A stretch of DNA of 64,000 nt. Origin: Pomphorhynchus laevis (lineage: Eukaryota; Acanthocephala; Palaeacanthocephala; Echinorhynchida; Pomphorhynchidae). Both the position numbers and the translations under genes were made by a program. The notes below the pieces were generated by a model. The model did not search any database. It was given only the letters and a program-made list of their open reading frames with translations, and was not told where the DNA came from. The DNA lies in contig WNNJ02002138.1 in the NCBI GenBank assembly GCA_012934845.2, positions 1 through 64,000 on the forward strand, given 5' to 3'. Below are positions 11,801-23,252 of this stretch, in pieces (positions within the stretch are counted from its first letter, which is position 1; each line of letters opens with the position of its first letter).

Positions 11801-14800
11801 TCGATCAATAAATTCTTTATAATGATTAATAAACTAATTATTCGTCATCAAATTAACGAATAAATCTGACTAAAAAATAATATTTATCGAAATATTCAGT
11901 TAATTTAATATTGAGATTTTCAAAATCTTAAATCCTTTAAATTACCACAAAATTATATTGTTTTAAATTATACTCTAATTTTTTTAGAGTATTTTAAATT
12001 TATGAGCAATCTCTCTTAAATTCTTAGAATAAAATAAATTCTAATATCATTTTTAATTTATTTTATCAAAATATTTACAAATATAACTGATATGCAAGGT
12101 CGATGAATAGAGGTCGAAACCTGATAGCATGGCAGTTCCTCCTGATGAACTATAATCCATATTCTTATACATCTGTTATTTATTAGTCAATTCATAAAAA
12201 TGACTTTTATTTTAAATTTTAATTTTTTATTTTAACTTGATATAAATTATATAAAATCTTATAACAATTATTAATAATATTTTATTTATAATTATTTAAT
12301 TAATATTTATTATTTAATTATTTAAGTCTTATTTGGCATTATAAATAATATTATATTTGTGCGTAAACTCAGTTAGTTACTCTGATTTGATTAATTATAA
12401 ACAATTTACATTTGTAAAATTTCTGTAATATAAAATAAATTTTATAAAATTACACGAAGGTATTGTAATAAGACTGTTTTATTTATATAAATAGTTAACA
12501 AACTTGTCATATTTTGTTAATAGCTATCTCCTGTATCTAAACGGGAGAATACAACTCGTCACCGGATTACTGGAGTATTTACGGATGGCGATCGTCAAAT
12601 TGTAAGTGAGTGATTTTAAATATATACTATCGAACAACTTTTGATTTCTGGCGTTCTAAAAAATAGGTATTTCTTGACACGCCTGGCGTCTTTCCCGTTT
12701 GGAAACTAAAATCTAAGTATGTTGACTATTTTGATTATACGCGAATAATTAAAAGTAATAACCAAACATGCATATATCTTCAATTAATACCATAAATACA
12801 AATTTTTACATTTCATTTTACATTTTATCCTGTTATGCTTCGTGGTCATCGTGAATGACTACGAAGCGTAAAAATATGGCGTATCGATACTCTTATCTAA
12901 TCAATGTATGATCGATGCAAAATATAAACTAATAAACCGGTAAGTTTCCTATAAATATTGAAGGGATGTTTTAAATGATTATTTAATGTTATATTCACAG
13001 TTACCTACATTTATTATATCAATATAAAATATAGAAGCATTATTAGAAATGCTACAATCGATTGCAAAGCTGCAAATCGCATTCGTAACATCGGTATTCA
13101 TTTAATATTATTTATATAATATTCTGTTATATTATATTTTTATTCCAACCTTATATATTATTTAGCCATAAACTTGGTCAGAGTCTATGATTTTATATCA
13201 AATGATGTATTCCAATTGTTTAAATGTAGTTTTCATATAACAATTATAGTTTATAATTAAACAAAATTTGTATTAAATTATTATTTTTAAACATGAGACT
13301 TATTCATTGAAGAATGTCCAAAAATCGTTAACCTCAAATGGGTCGTAATGTATCAAATTAAAAACTGATTTAGTTAGTCAGTTTTTTTTCTTAAGTTGAA
13401 ATAGTCGGCCTTCCACGGGTCGACCGTGCCGCGCGCATGCAAGCAGATGATGCACGCGCAAGTTCAATACGAATTCAGTGTTTCTCTGTGGCATCACCAT
13501 TATTTTATATTTTGTAATAAAAATAATTTTTTATTATTTAATAAAAAATTAAAAAATAAAAAAATATTAAATTATTATTTATTAAACACCTGATAATTAA
13601 AGTAATTTTATAGCGAATAGTAATTTAAAAATTATACATGAAGCAATATTTTTTATTGAATATCTAAATATATTAGATTAATTTAATCTAAATATATTAG
13701 ATTAATTTAATCTAAATATATTAGATTAAACTATATGGGAGTATTTCTGTTTTATAATAATACATGATTATAAAATAATTAATTAATTTTATAATGATTA
13801 TATTGAGAAATATAAACAAATTTGTTTTCGTTATTAAGTACTGAGTTGTGCTATATATTTTGTTTTGAAACAATAAATGTAAATGCCATCTTGAAATAAT
13901 TCATTAATGATTTACAATTTAAGAGATGTTTTAGATTCAAACCCGAAAAGTCATTGTTGCTTGATCCACATTCTAGCCTGTGGGATGCAGATCTAAGTAT
14001 TATGAATTGCTCCTGTTTTAATTCAGTTATTTAATTCAGTTATGTTTGTGCACGACTGCTCCAATCGGTTTACACAGTACAAACTCACAGAAGAGTTGCT
14101 GCAATGTTTGTTTAGTCATCCTGAAAAAGAATCAATACTCGTATTAAATAAGGTTTGGATTTAAAACATAATTTTGACACTTTTGTCTTCATTCTTTCCA
14201 CTATAAACTTTAACTTTATTTAAAAAATGCTTTATTTTGATTAAATACCTTATTTAATTACTTTGTAGAACTTTGCAAAGTTGTCAATGTTGATGTTGCC
14301 CGTCGTTAAGGTTTAGCCATTATTATGCGAAGGTTCGTTGATTTCGACTAAATTGTTGTTTTCTTTGAATGTGAAAGCTCACTTCTAAATTATGATAATG
14401 CATTGTTGTAAATTATCTTGACTTGAGTTGCTATTAAAGCCAGCAGAAACAACCCTCAAGCTATACTTTGAAGGAGATGAAATGGTTTTATTCATGTCAT
14501 TTTTATCGTATATTTTATTAAGATAAAATGTATGTGAATTAATTTGGTAGATGTTGAACCTGCCAACATCTGCCAGTTCAACTGTTAGGTTCAACTGCAT
14601 GATGATCAAATCAAGAGAGTGCACACATTTGTCGTTATATATCTTTATGCAACTGCATGATAATCAAATCAAGAGAATTCACAATATTTTAGAATATTAA
14701 TATAAAATGTGACATTTAAATATTTCATGAGACCGCTCTTACTCTGTTTAGATTGATCTTCTTAAACGGAAGAAACAATTGTTGGATATTACATGGAAGT

Positions 14801-17800
14801 TAACTGATGGTAAACTAAACGGTGTCAATTACATGCCCAGCCCAAATTCGCACGAAGATTTGCTTAGCAGAAAAATAGTCGATCCCGAACTACTGTTTCA
14901 ACGCACAAATAAGTTAATTCAATCTGAACAACAGCTAAATGAATCAAATCTATCAATCGAAGAAAGTTCACAATTATCTATTCTGAGCAAATTGGAAAGT
15001 GATATGATCGAATTCATTAATGATGGTCGACAAGAATCAAAGTAATAAATAACCTCAATTATATAAAAATATAAAATTAATATAAAATCCTTCCGATTCT
15101 TTACATGCTATTTCATAATAATGGGTTACAAAATTCTATTGTAAAATTATTGATAAAGAATTGATGCTTTGTTTCTTTGAGTGTATAATCTCTTCAACTT
15201 CTTAAATTCTTTGGTTTGCTAAACAACATTTTATTCCAATAGATAGAATGAGGGAATTTACCTTTTTGAATATTTTATCACATTTAAATATTTATTAAAG
15301 AACCAAATCAGCTAACTGAGTCTACGTATTGAATATAATTATAAAAAAACATAATAATGCTTAATCAAAATTTAATAATTAAATAATAAAATTAATAATT
15401 GTTTTTAGATTTTCTATAATTTAAATCAAGTTAAAATAAAAAATTGAAATTTAAAATAAACATCATTTGTATAAATTGACTAATAAATAACAGACGTTGT
15501 ATCAGAATAAGAATTATAGGTCATCAGAAGAAATTGCCATGTAAAAGGTTTCGATCCATATTCCTTAAACAGCATATCAGCGGGGCCAAATACGCGCTAA
15601 TCACGTGTTTTCTCTGATGAGATGTGTTTGTCTGTAATAATTATATTCGAAATTATTTTTTCAAATTCTATTTATAATTCTATTTATTATTTCATGTCAA
15701 AATAAAAAATTGAAATTTAAAATAAAAGTCAATTTTTATGCATTGGCTAATAAATAACAGACGCAGTATAAGAATAAGGATTAGAGATGATAGTTTATCA
15801 GAAGGAAATGCTATGCTCTCAGGTTTCGGTCCCTAATTCCTCTACCCAACATAGCAGCAGGAAAGCGTATGCCGTAGAAAGTTACAAATAAATTAATTTA
15901 TACAAATGTATCAAGCTACGTGTGTCTTATAAAGTCCCCTTAGAAAGCGTGTACTCATGAAGATAATATATATATACTATAAATATTTATAATGTAAATA
16001 TTTTACTATAAATATATATTCCAATATATTTTTTAATTTAAAAATTATAATATAATGCATTTATATTAAATAAAATTTGAAATTTTATATGAAATATAAT
16101 ATTTTTACATTAAAAATACAATAAATAATATGAAATACAATTTTTTCAAAATAATATTTAATTCTAATCATTCTTCAGCAAAAACATCTCGTTTGCTTTT
16201 GTTTGAAACGGATGATTACATCAATTATGACACGAATTGTGATCTCATATTTCAGCTTCGATTAATCTAATTTTTCCGATTGTGGCACGATATTATCCTC
16301 ACAGGTATTGATCTTATTCTTGATACAGCAGGACGCTACTAATCAGTCTGGGTGGGTCTCATCAGCTGCTGACCCAGACCTACATTTCACGTTTCGACCC
16401 TTATAATCTGCTTTCTTTGTTGACTGATGCTGATCGGATTTGAACTCAGGACGTCTGTATCGTGATTCAACGCAACATCCACTAAGCTGGCTGCTCCAGT
16501 GGTGTAGATATACATTTCTGTATATTACTTTTGGTAGGGGATCGTATTCTAACGATCTATTAGAAACCTACCCGATGTGCATACCCGATGTTGACTGATC
16601 AGCATCAGTCAACGGAGAAAGCAGATAACAAGGGTCGAAATGTGAAATGTAAATCTGGGTCAGCAGCTGATGAGACCCACCCAGACTGATTAGTAGCGTC
16701 CTGCTGTATCAAAAATAAGATCAATACCTGTGAGGATAATATCGTGCCACAATCGGAAAAATTTCAGCTCACAGATGCAATCAAATACAATTAAAAACAT
16801 TCATTGCAAGTGGCAGCATGAAAAACGGGTGATCCGGCTAGCGGATCACACACATCGGGTAGGTTTCTAATATATCGATAGAATACGATCCCCTACCATA
16901 AGCAATATACAGAAATGTATATCTACACCACTGGAGCAGCCAGCTTAGTGGATGTTGCGATTGCCGTCTTTATACAGACGACAATTTCATAGATGAATTT
17001 AAGATTGTGATCAATTTTAATTAGCATTTATTTACATAAGAAATCTTATTAAAAATGATTTAATAAATATTTTTCATTTATTGATTTGATAAACATTTAA
17101 AAATGTATTAAAGGGATTTAAATTAAATTATATTATATATAATATATCTGTTTGGTATATAAATTGTGCACTTGAGACTTTAAATCTTAAATTTGGAAGA
17201 GATATAACTATCATCATTGTCGGACATTCTAGCATTACTTTTAATCCTTTGTATACTTTAATCAGATTCTCACTTGACGGCAAAAAATAAAGTTTAAAAA
17301 TTTAATTGTAAATTAAATTATATTAACATTATTTTTAATATTAATATTTAAATATTAAATTTGTTTTTAATTAATTTTTGTAATTTGAAAAATAGTCAAA
17401 GTTGATCCGATTTATGGTAATGTCTTACATTTATTTGATTGTACAAATAGAGCAAATCTTCTCATTCCTTTAGCAATTTCAGAAACTTTCATCAAAATTA
17501 TTTTTTTGTATTGTTTATTATATTTCCATATCTTAACATTTTTATATTTAGCCTTGTATCGACGACTGCGTTGCAATTTCAAGCGTCTAAATTAGTAGAA
17601 AATCAGAGTACAAATGATGTGATGTCACCTACAGAATTCGCAGATGATTTAGCAAGCACGACAAACTACCATCTGTATTACCAAAAGCTTTCACATGCAA
17701 AGGCATTCATTCAGAATGACCCTCACTGTTGGCCGTATTTCAATCAGGTCTTTATGGTATCAGCTCTTCGTAACAATGGTCTAAATGAATTGAAAGTAAG

Positions 17801-20800
17801 TTTATCTGTCGATGGAATATTTTCAAGATAAAATCATTAAATATAGATTGTAACTAAGAAATTTCTGTTTGACTGTATTTTAATAGTTATCTAGTTTAAA
17901 ATATGTATCTATTAAATTATTTAAATGATTTTGAAGAAAGCCAATATCGTTACAAATTGTTGCAATTCTTAAAATTTCATTATTTAATGTATTATATTTT
18001 ATATTATATGGTATGCATGAATGCTCATGCAAAAATATGTTTCTTGTAAATTTATGTCATCTTTACGATATAAATTAAAAGTAGTGTTAATTAATGTCAA
18101 TTTAATGCTAATATCTATATATACCTTCTTTATCATTAATATTGGTTTTATAAAGAATGATACTACCTTAATAAATTATCATACACATTAATATTATGGA
18201 TATATTGAAGATATATCCATAATATTTGCTGAATAAATTTGCTTGCTTATTGAATAAAAATTGTTTGAGTTAAATACACATATATCATCAATATATAGAA
18301 ACAGATATTTCATATTTTTATATAATTTATATTTATTTTTTACACAGTTATGAACAAATTCATATTCTATAAAGCTTAAAAATAAGTGAGCTATAATTTG
18401 GCTACTATTACCTCGCATTGGAACACCTTTTTAAAATATATTAAATAATATATATATTATTTAATATTTTTAAATAATTTTGATTTATTAAAATATTTAA
18501 TAATTCAATTTTATCCAATGTTAAATATTTTATCCAATATTTATTTGTTCGTTTAATTTTTGTTAGATAGGCGTTATAATTATAACATATATATGTATAT
18601 CTTTTTCCAAATATAAGATTAATTAATTTTACTAACGCTTCTTTAATATCTACTAAATCTAGATTTGTATAAAGCGTACTAAAATCGTATGTATTTATAT
18701 TCTGAATATTTATTCGAAACATTTATTTAATATCTTTATATAATTTAGATTTATTTTTTAAACGGTTATGAACAAATTCATATTCTATAAAGCCTAAATA
18801 ATCAGCTATAATTGGACTACTATTATCTCCAATTGGAACACCTTTTATTTGTCTAAGATTCTATAATTCCTTTTGTGTGTTCTAAAAATTCTTTTGTAGA
18901 ATTAATATTGAAATAGTGTTTTATACCAGTATTAATTTCGATTACCTTGCAATATTTTTTAAAGTGTGCTTTAATTACTTTAAGTATTTTATTCATATAG
19001 ACAGAAAGTGGTTTTAATGTACATTTGAACGCACTACATATGAGCCTATGTTTTATTGGATTTTTATGTAATTTTGGATTCCAATATAATATAGGTATAG
19101 TTTTATTATCTAATTCAACCTTTATACCCTTTTTATCCATTATAGAACAGTGACTTGTAATAATTGTTTCTAAACTTAAATCACTACATTCATATGTTGA
19201 GTATCATATAATTGTTTTAGATTATTCCGTATGTATACGAAATAATCATTCCGTGTGCTGCTTACACAAATGCCTAAAAATTACATAAAGTCGTCGTAAA
19301 TTGTTATTTTGCAATAAGAATTTTACTTCAAGATCAGATCAGCTAACTGATTATATCAATCAGATCAGCTAACCGAGTCTACTGAGTCTAAATAAATCAA
19401 AAATAATTGTACCGGTTGTTAATATTATAGTCAGATAACTATTGTATAAAATACAGTTTATACGATTTATTAAATTAATAAAATATTTTATACAATTTTT
19501 ATTTAAATCAAGTTAAAATTAAAAATTTAAATTAAAAATAAAAGTCAATTTTTATGAATTGACTTTTAAAAACAGACGATGTATCAGAATAAGGATTAGA
19601 GGTCATCAGGAGGAACTGCTATGTTATTAGGTTTTGGTTATTCTTCCTCGACCTAAAATAGCAGCGAAGACAAATGCATGTTAATGACGTATTTCCTCTG
19701 ATTATATTTGATTATCTTTGTATTATCTTATAATAGAAAGCATATTTTTTATTATCCATCCATAAAGAATTCCCGATCAAGAGTTTAAATTTATTTTTAA
19801 TAAAATTGTGCGTTAGCATTTTTATCGGTATAAACTTTAAAGAATAAATTAAAGAATAAATATATAATTTATATATAATTTTAAAGAACATATAATTTAA
19901 TTTATTCATTAAATTAAAGTTTATGAATTTATAATATTAAAATTAATATAATAAAATTTTAAATATTATAATAAATTATAAATATTATAATATTATAAAT
20001 ATTATTATATTATATATAATATTAATATATTAAAATTATAAATTTATTCATTAATGAATAAATTTTAATTTATAATTAATCTTCAATTTAGAGCAATTAT
20101 CATGCTTAGTTCTTTCTTAAAATAAATGTCATAAAGCAATTATAATTTACATAAAGAAAGCACGAAATGTTAAGCCAGCATTTATACCACAATATTTTTG
20201 TCCCACAATATTTTTTATACCACAACATTCTTGCCCTCTTAAGATTTTGAAATAATCAAGAAATATTAGATTAATAAAAATGTTTTAAATATTTAAGATC
20301 GCAAATGTGAAAAAATAAACTAAATATAATAAAAAAATACTTTAATCCTAAATTAATCTGAAATGGGAATTTCTGTTTTTGGTAAATTTAATAAATTTAT
20401 GAACTGTTTTAGATAAAGATATTTCTTTTGAAGCAAAATCGCTTAATTGTATTTAATAAACTAATTAAATAATTAATTTTAAATTAATTAAATAATAATT
20501 TTTTTTCATAAATTTGAGTTTATTTTTAATAATTGAAATACTTGATTTGTGTAGAAATATCTTTTGTCTCGATGTAAACCTGCACAGTGGATGTTTCATC
20601 GAGATATAATGACAGATCAGTATCCGCAAGATATGGCTTTGCTACTTATCAGAGAAATTATGTTTGAAATGTTGCCGCAGGAAATCCCATATGCGATTGC
20701 AATGGTATAAATAACATTTCAATTAGCTTTTCTATAATGCATCATTGTTCAATTAAAACTTTTGCAGTTCTTTTAAAGTCACAATTTAATTTTTAAATTA

Positions 20801-21745
20801 CAAATATATCGTTTAATTAACCAAAGACGTATTATATTCGATAAGTACGTAGTTGTAATTATTGATTTTAAACCGAAGTTATTTCATTTAAATTTATATT
20901 TATAAATTTTATTTCGTTATTATACATTATGTTTACATTTCAAAGACTTAACGACATTATTGTCCCATCTTTCACAATCTATGTCACATTTAGTTCGTGA
21001 ATTCAAATTTTCTAAGTTTAAATAGTGTATCCTTTTAATGTGAGTCACCAGGCATCCGGTTCTTTAAATATATGATTCGTTAGACATGCGATTCAATGCT
21101 TGTTCATTTATACAACGCTAGCAACCGTATATATTTATCAATACACTATAAATGAATGCAAAATGGTCTATAACAGAACCATTATTTTTCGCATATTGGC
21201 AAATTAATATTATAACTGAATTAATATATACTTTATATCAACAACGGCGACGTGGTAGAATCTCAGCGACAAAATGAAAAATTAATTTAATAAATCGTTT
21301 ATTAACTTAACAATAAAATTAAATAAAAAATTAAATTTTATCAAAAAATTAAAGTAAAATATTCAATAACATACCAAATATACCTCAATCAATACACCAA
21401 TATTAAGTTTTAACAAAAATGGCGATTGAAATTAGAGTTAATAATGCCTTTGTTCCTATGCTACTTTTAGTCGGTCGATAAATGGTATCTTGATCCTGAC
21501 ACAGATGTACTTTTTATCACAGTGAGAATTATTCCTAGAAAGAAATGTTACTCTCGTGATGTGGTATTAATAAGGCGTTTATTTTCAAGTATCGCTCTTT
21601 TAACTTTATCGTATTACAGGCAGCGCTGCTCAAAAATCACGGTGAAGGAGTCAAAGCAATCGCAAATGCCGCACAAGATAACCTAATGGAAACATTTCGT
21701 TGTGACGTATGCTTGAAACTTAATGTTGAATTGAAATCAAAATAA
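8886..21745 (+). CDS. ERAL1: ERAL1, mitochondrial Era-like GTPase (11 exons)
   Basis: Era-family GTPase with a C-terminal KH domain. In animals it binds the mitochondrial small-subunit rRNA and is needed for 28S subunit assembly. Exons with GT-AG borders and matching phases: 8886-8937, 8981-9108, 12524-12601, 12667-12716, 13935-13996, 14040-14152, 14752-15041, 17552-17795, 20555-20704, 21471-21563, 21620-21745 (461 codons). The basic, hydroxyl-rich start MMYKLSRTFSTYLPKTA suits a mitochondrial presequence. G1 is GAPNSGKST (43-51), the switch region is ENTTRHRITG, G3 is DTPG (90-93), G4 NKID (160-163) is split by an intron, and G5 is SAL (328-330). The KH region holds EIPY and HGEGVKAIA. Human ERAL1 is about 437 residues. 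Only the exact 5' exon is somewhat open, since an ATG inside exon 2 could also serve. Confidence 0.93.
9109..12523. repeat. ERAL1 intron 2: AT-rich dispersed repeat copies
   Basis: A 3.4-kb intron with no coding signal. It contains at least four diverged copies of one AT-rich family, at about 9270-9515, 9737-10010, 10120-10335 and 12110-12400, and a weaker one near 10600-10760. Each copy reads, in this direction, a block like GCAGTTCCTCCTGATGA, then ATTTATTAGTCAATTCAT and TGACTTTTATTTTAAATTT, and ends near TACGTAGACTCAGTTAGCT. Opposite-strand copies lie elsewhere in the window. No protein was found in them, so they look non-autonomous (MITE- or SINE-like). Confidence 0.7.
12717..13934. other. 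ERAL1 intron 4: AT-rich, with hairpin and short tandem palindrome
   Basis: No gene is seen. A hairpin lies at about 12838-12868 (GCTTCGT with ACGAAGC). At about 13663-13730 a 24-bp unit containing CTAAATATATTAG is repeated almost three times. A small GC-rich patch at 13405-13460 (CCGTGCCGCGCGCATGC) stands out from the surroundings and is unexplained. Confidence 0.5.
15300..15600 (+). repeat. AT-rich dispersed repeat, forward copy
   Basis: Starts near CAGCTAACTGAGTCTACGTA and ends in the conserved block with TAGGTCATCAGAAG. It is nearly identical over about 200 bases to the copy at 59245-59510, so the family was mobile fairly recently. It lies in ERAL1 intron 7. Confidence 0.75.
15650..15870 (+). 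repeat. AT-rich dispersed repeat, forward partial copy
   Basis: Second copy right after the one at 15300, with AAAATAAAAGTCAATTTTTA and GACTAATAAATAACAGACG-like blocks and the same 3' part. It lacks the CTAACTGAGTCTACG end. Confidence 0.6.
16265..16600 (-). mobile_element. tRNA-derived SINE with hammerhead-like motif, copy S1
   Basis: Read on the minus strand it has an A box (AGCTTAGTGG), a B box (GAGTTCAAATCCG) about 45 nt later, then a body with CAGCAGCTGATGAGACCC and AGCGTCCTGCTG and a tail near TCCTCACAGG reversed. The promoter boxes are those of a pol III tRNA-type SINE. The body carries an inverted pair GTCTGGGT/ACCCAGAC. It lies in ERAL1 intron 7 and forms one arm of a large inverted repeat with the next two pieces. 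Confidence 0.8.
16601..16800 (+). mobile_element. SINE copy S2, 3' half only
   Basis: Plus-strand copy starting within the body (just after the position of the B box) and running through CTGATGAGACCC and AGCGTCCTGCTG to the 3' end at GATGCAATCAAA. It lacks the promoter. It is inverted relative to S1, so the two could fold into a long duplex. Confidence 0.78.
16830..16962 (+). mobile_element. SINE copy S3, 5' half only
   Basis: Begins with GATCCGGCTAGCGGATC and runs through CCTACC, TATACAGAAATGTATATC and the A box (AGCTTAGTGG), then stops before the B box. Together with S2 the order on this strand is 3' half then 5' half, a circularly permuted arrangement. Confidence 0.75.
17870..19200 (-). 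mobile_element. Penelope-like element (PLE) remnant, reverse transcriptase
   Basis: Minus-strand fragments of a PLE reverse transcriptase: NPKLHKNPIKHRLICSAFKC with TLKPLS (early RT motifs), DFSTLYTNL (motif A), KGVPMRGNSS (motif B) and YIDDI (motif C), then a thumb-like tail near 17880-18060. One motif-B segment occurs twice (about 18320-18430 and 18722-18850), pointing to an internal duplication. The element is broken in several places and old, and lies in ERAL1 intron 8. The closest relative is the fragment at 24255-24720. Confidence 0.78.
19325..19660 (+). repeat. AT-rich dispersed repeat, forward copy
   Basis: Has the CTAACCGAGTCTAC start, AAAATAAAAGTCAATTTTTA and the AGGTCATCAGGAGGAACTGC block. 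It lies beside the PLE remnant in ERAL1 intron 8. From 19660 to the exon at 20555 I see only AT-rich sequence. Confidence 0.7.
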
Positions 21746-21746
21746 A
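21741..21746 (+). promoter_or_regulatory. Candidate ERAL1 polyadenylation signal overlapping the stop
   Basis: AATAAA at 21741-21746 contains the TAA stop codon (21743-21745) of ERAL1, followed by a T-rich stretch. If used, the 3' UTR would be only some 20-30 nt and would end before the mariner that begins at 21933. No other AATAAA was noted in the 180 bases before that mariner. Confidence 0.45.
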
Positions 21747-21932
21747 TGTTCTGTTTTGTTTTATTGATGATCTTAAATGATCATCAAACCGATTAAACCG
21801 TTTGTGGAAATTTCTGCCCCAGTGTAAATTTCTGCCTTAATTTTTTTGATTTCAAAAAAGACACTTAAGCACGAAGGAGCAGAACAATATAATCTGGATA
21901 CAATCTTCAAAGAACAAGATGAATTGTATCTA

Positions 21933-23225
21933 CAGGATTTTTCATGTTCGAGTTTCTTTTTAAAATTGGAATTAAACACACATTGTGAAAGAAAAATCAT
22001 ATATTTTTTGTCGATGTATAGTACACGTTCTACAATTTAAGAATGATAAACGATATCGTGTAAATGCCCACCGCGGGAACGCTTACAGACGTCAATCCTT
22101 TTGCCTAAATTTTCAATTACATTTCGGCATATTTGTGGTTCTATCTCCTTAATTTTGCGCCGAATGTTGTCTTTTAGTGCTTCAATTGATTCTGATTTGT
22201 TAGCATAAACCCTGTCTTTAAGATGGCCCCACAGAAAATAATCCAAAGGTGTTAAATCCGGAGATCTTGGGGGCCAATTTGCGTCTGCATTTCGGGAGAG
22301 TATTCTTCCCTTGAATTTCAATTCCAATAGCTTTATTGTTTCATTAGCTCTATGGCATGTCGCACCGTCTTGTTGAAACCACATATCCTCCATATCCATG
22401 ATATCAACAATAGCGTAAAAGAAAGTTGTGAGCATTTCCCGATATCGCAGTCTGTTGAAGGTAAGCGCATTTCCATATGCGTTCTCGAAGAAAAACGGTT
22501 CAATGACTCCACCATACCAAAATGCGCACCAAACAGTTACACGAGAGGAGTGTAGTGGATTCTCTACATACTGCCGTGGATTTTCCAGTGCCCAAATCCG
22601 GCAATTCTGTTTGTTCACATAGCCATTTAAATAAAAATGGCTTCATCTGTAAAGATGATTTTTTTCCAGCAAAATCATGAGGTTGTCGCTAAACAAAATC
22701 AGAGAATTGTCGACGTTGCTGGTGGTAGTTAGGCTTTAACTCTTGCACCAGCTGAATTTTGTAAGGCTTGAGAACTAAGTCCTGAGGCAAAATTCTCCAT
22801 GTGGTCGTTGCAGATAGGCCCAATTGATGTGAACGTCGTTCAATCGATAAATTTTTATCTTTCTCGATGCTTTCGCGAACAGCAGCGATATTTTTAGCTG
22901 AACGCATCGGACGATTGCGCTCTGGTGTACTTCTGTCTTGTACCGATTCAGTCGACCCAAATTTTTCGACCAACTTCCTTATTCCCGGCTCCGTAGGACG
23001 ATCATATCGACCAAAAATTTGGACAATTTTGCGAAATGTTGTTTTTACTGCTCCACCATTTTCGTAGTGGATTTTTATTATGTTTATAGGGTTCTCAAGC
23101 GAAATACAATCCATTTCAGTAAATCGTGAACCTTCTACTTGATATCTGGAAAACGTTTTTTTGAAACCGTGATAGTTGTCAGAACAATACATTTTTTAAA
23201 AGAAACTCGAACTTGAAAGACCCTG
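21933..23225 (-). mobile_element. mariner-family DNA transposon, DD41D (rosa-like)
   Basis: 1293-bp element with ~33-bp terminal inverted repeats (CAGG at the tip, then GTTCGAGTTTCTTTT) and TA duplications at 21931-21932 and 23226-23227. It encodes one transposase on the minus strand. The ends are well preserved, so the element could in principle be moved by a related transposase. It lies about 190 bp downstream of the ERAL1 stop. Confidence 0.87.
22037..23192 (-). pseudogene. mariner DD41D transposase, broken
   Basis: The 5' part (23192-22689) holds the paired helix-turn-helix region with SIERRSHQLGLSATTTWRIL. The 3' part (22618-22037) holds the catalytic core with FQQDGATCH and WPPRSPDLTPLDYFLWG; 41 residues separate the second and third Asp, the DD41D signature. 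The first catalytic Asp (IFTDEA) lies in the gap at about 22640 in another frame. There are about three lesions (a stop near 22688 and shifts between 22620 and 22690). The protein ends RGGHLHDIVYHS. Confidence 0.87.
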
Positions 23226-23252
23226 TATAATGGCTATAAATATTGTACAAAT

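Noticed and set aside
12105-12170. Type II hammerhead in the AT-rich repeat (GAAAC upstream, CTGATGA downstream)
   Set aside because: Only about 20 bases separate the core halves, not enough for stems III and I, and the GAAAC is not kept in most copies.
16480-16520. tRNA gene
   Set aside because: A and B boxes are present but there is no full cloverleaf, and the same sequence recurs as a SINE head at 16930 and 25230.
18194-19140. Host gene exons on the minus strand within ERAL1 intron 8
   Set aside because: The motifs DFSTLYTNL, GVPMRGNSS and YIDDI are those of a Penelope-like RT.
22352-22622. Plus-strand ORFs of 64-67 codons across the mariner
   Set aside because: Antisense shadows of the transposase.
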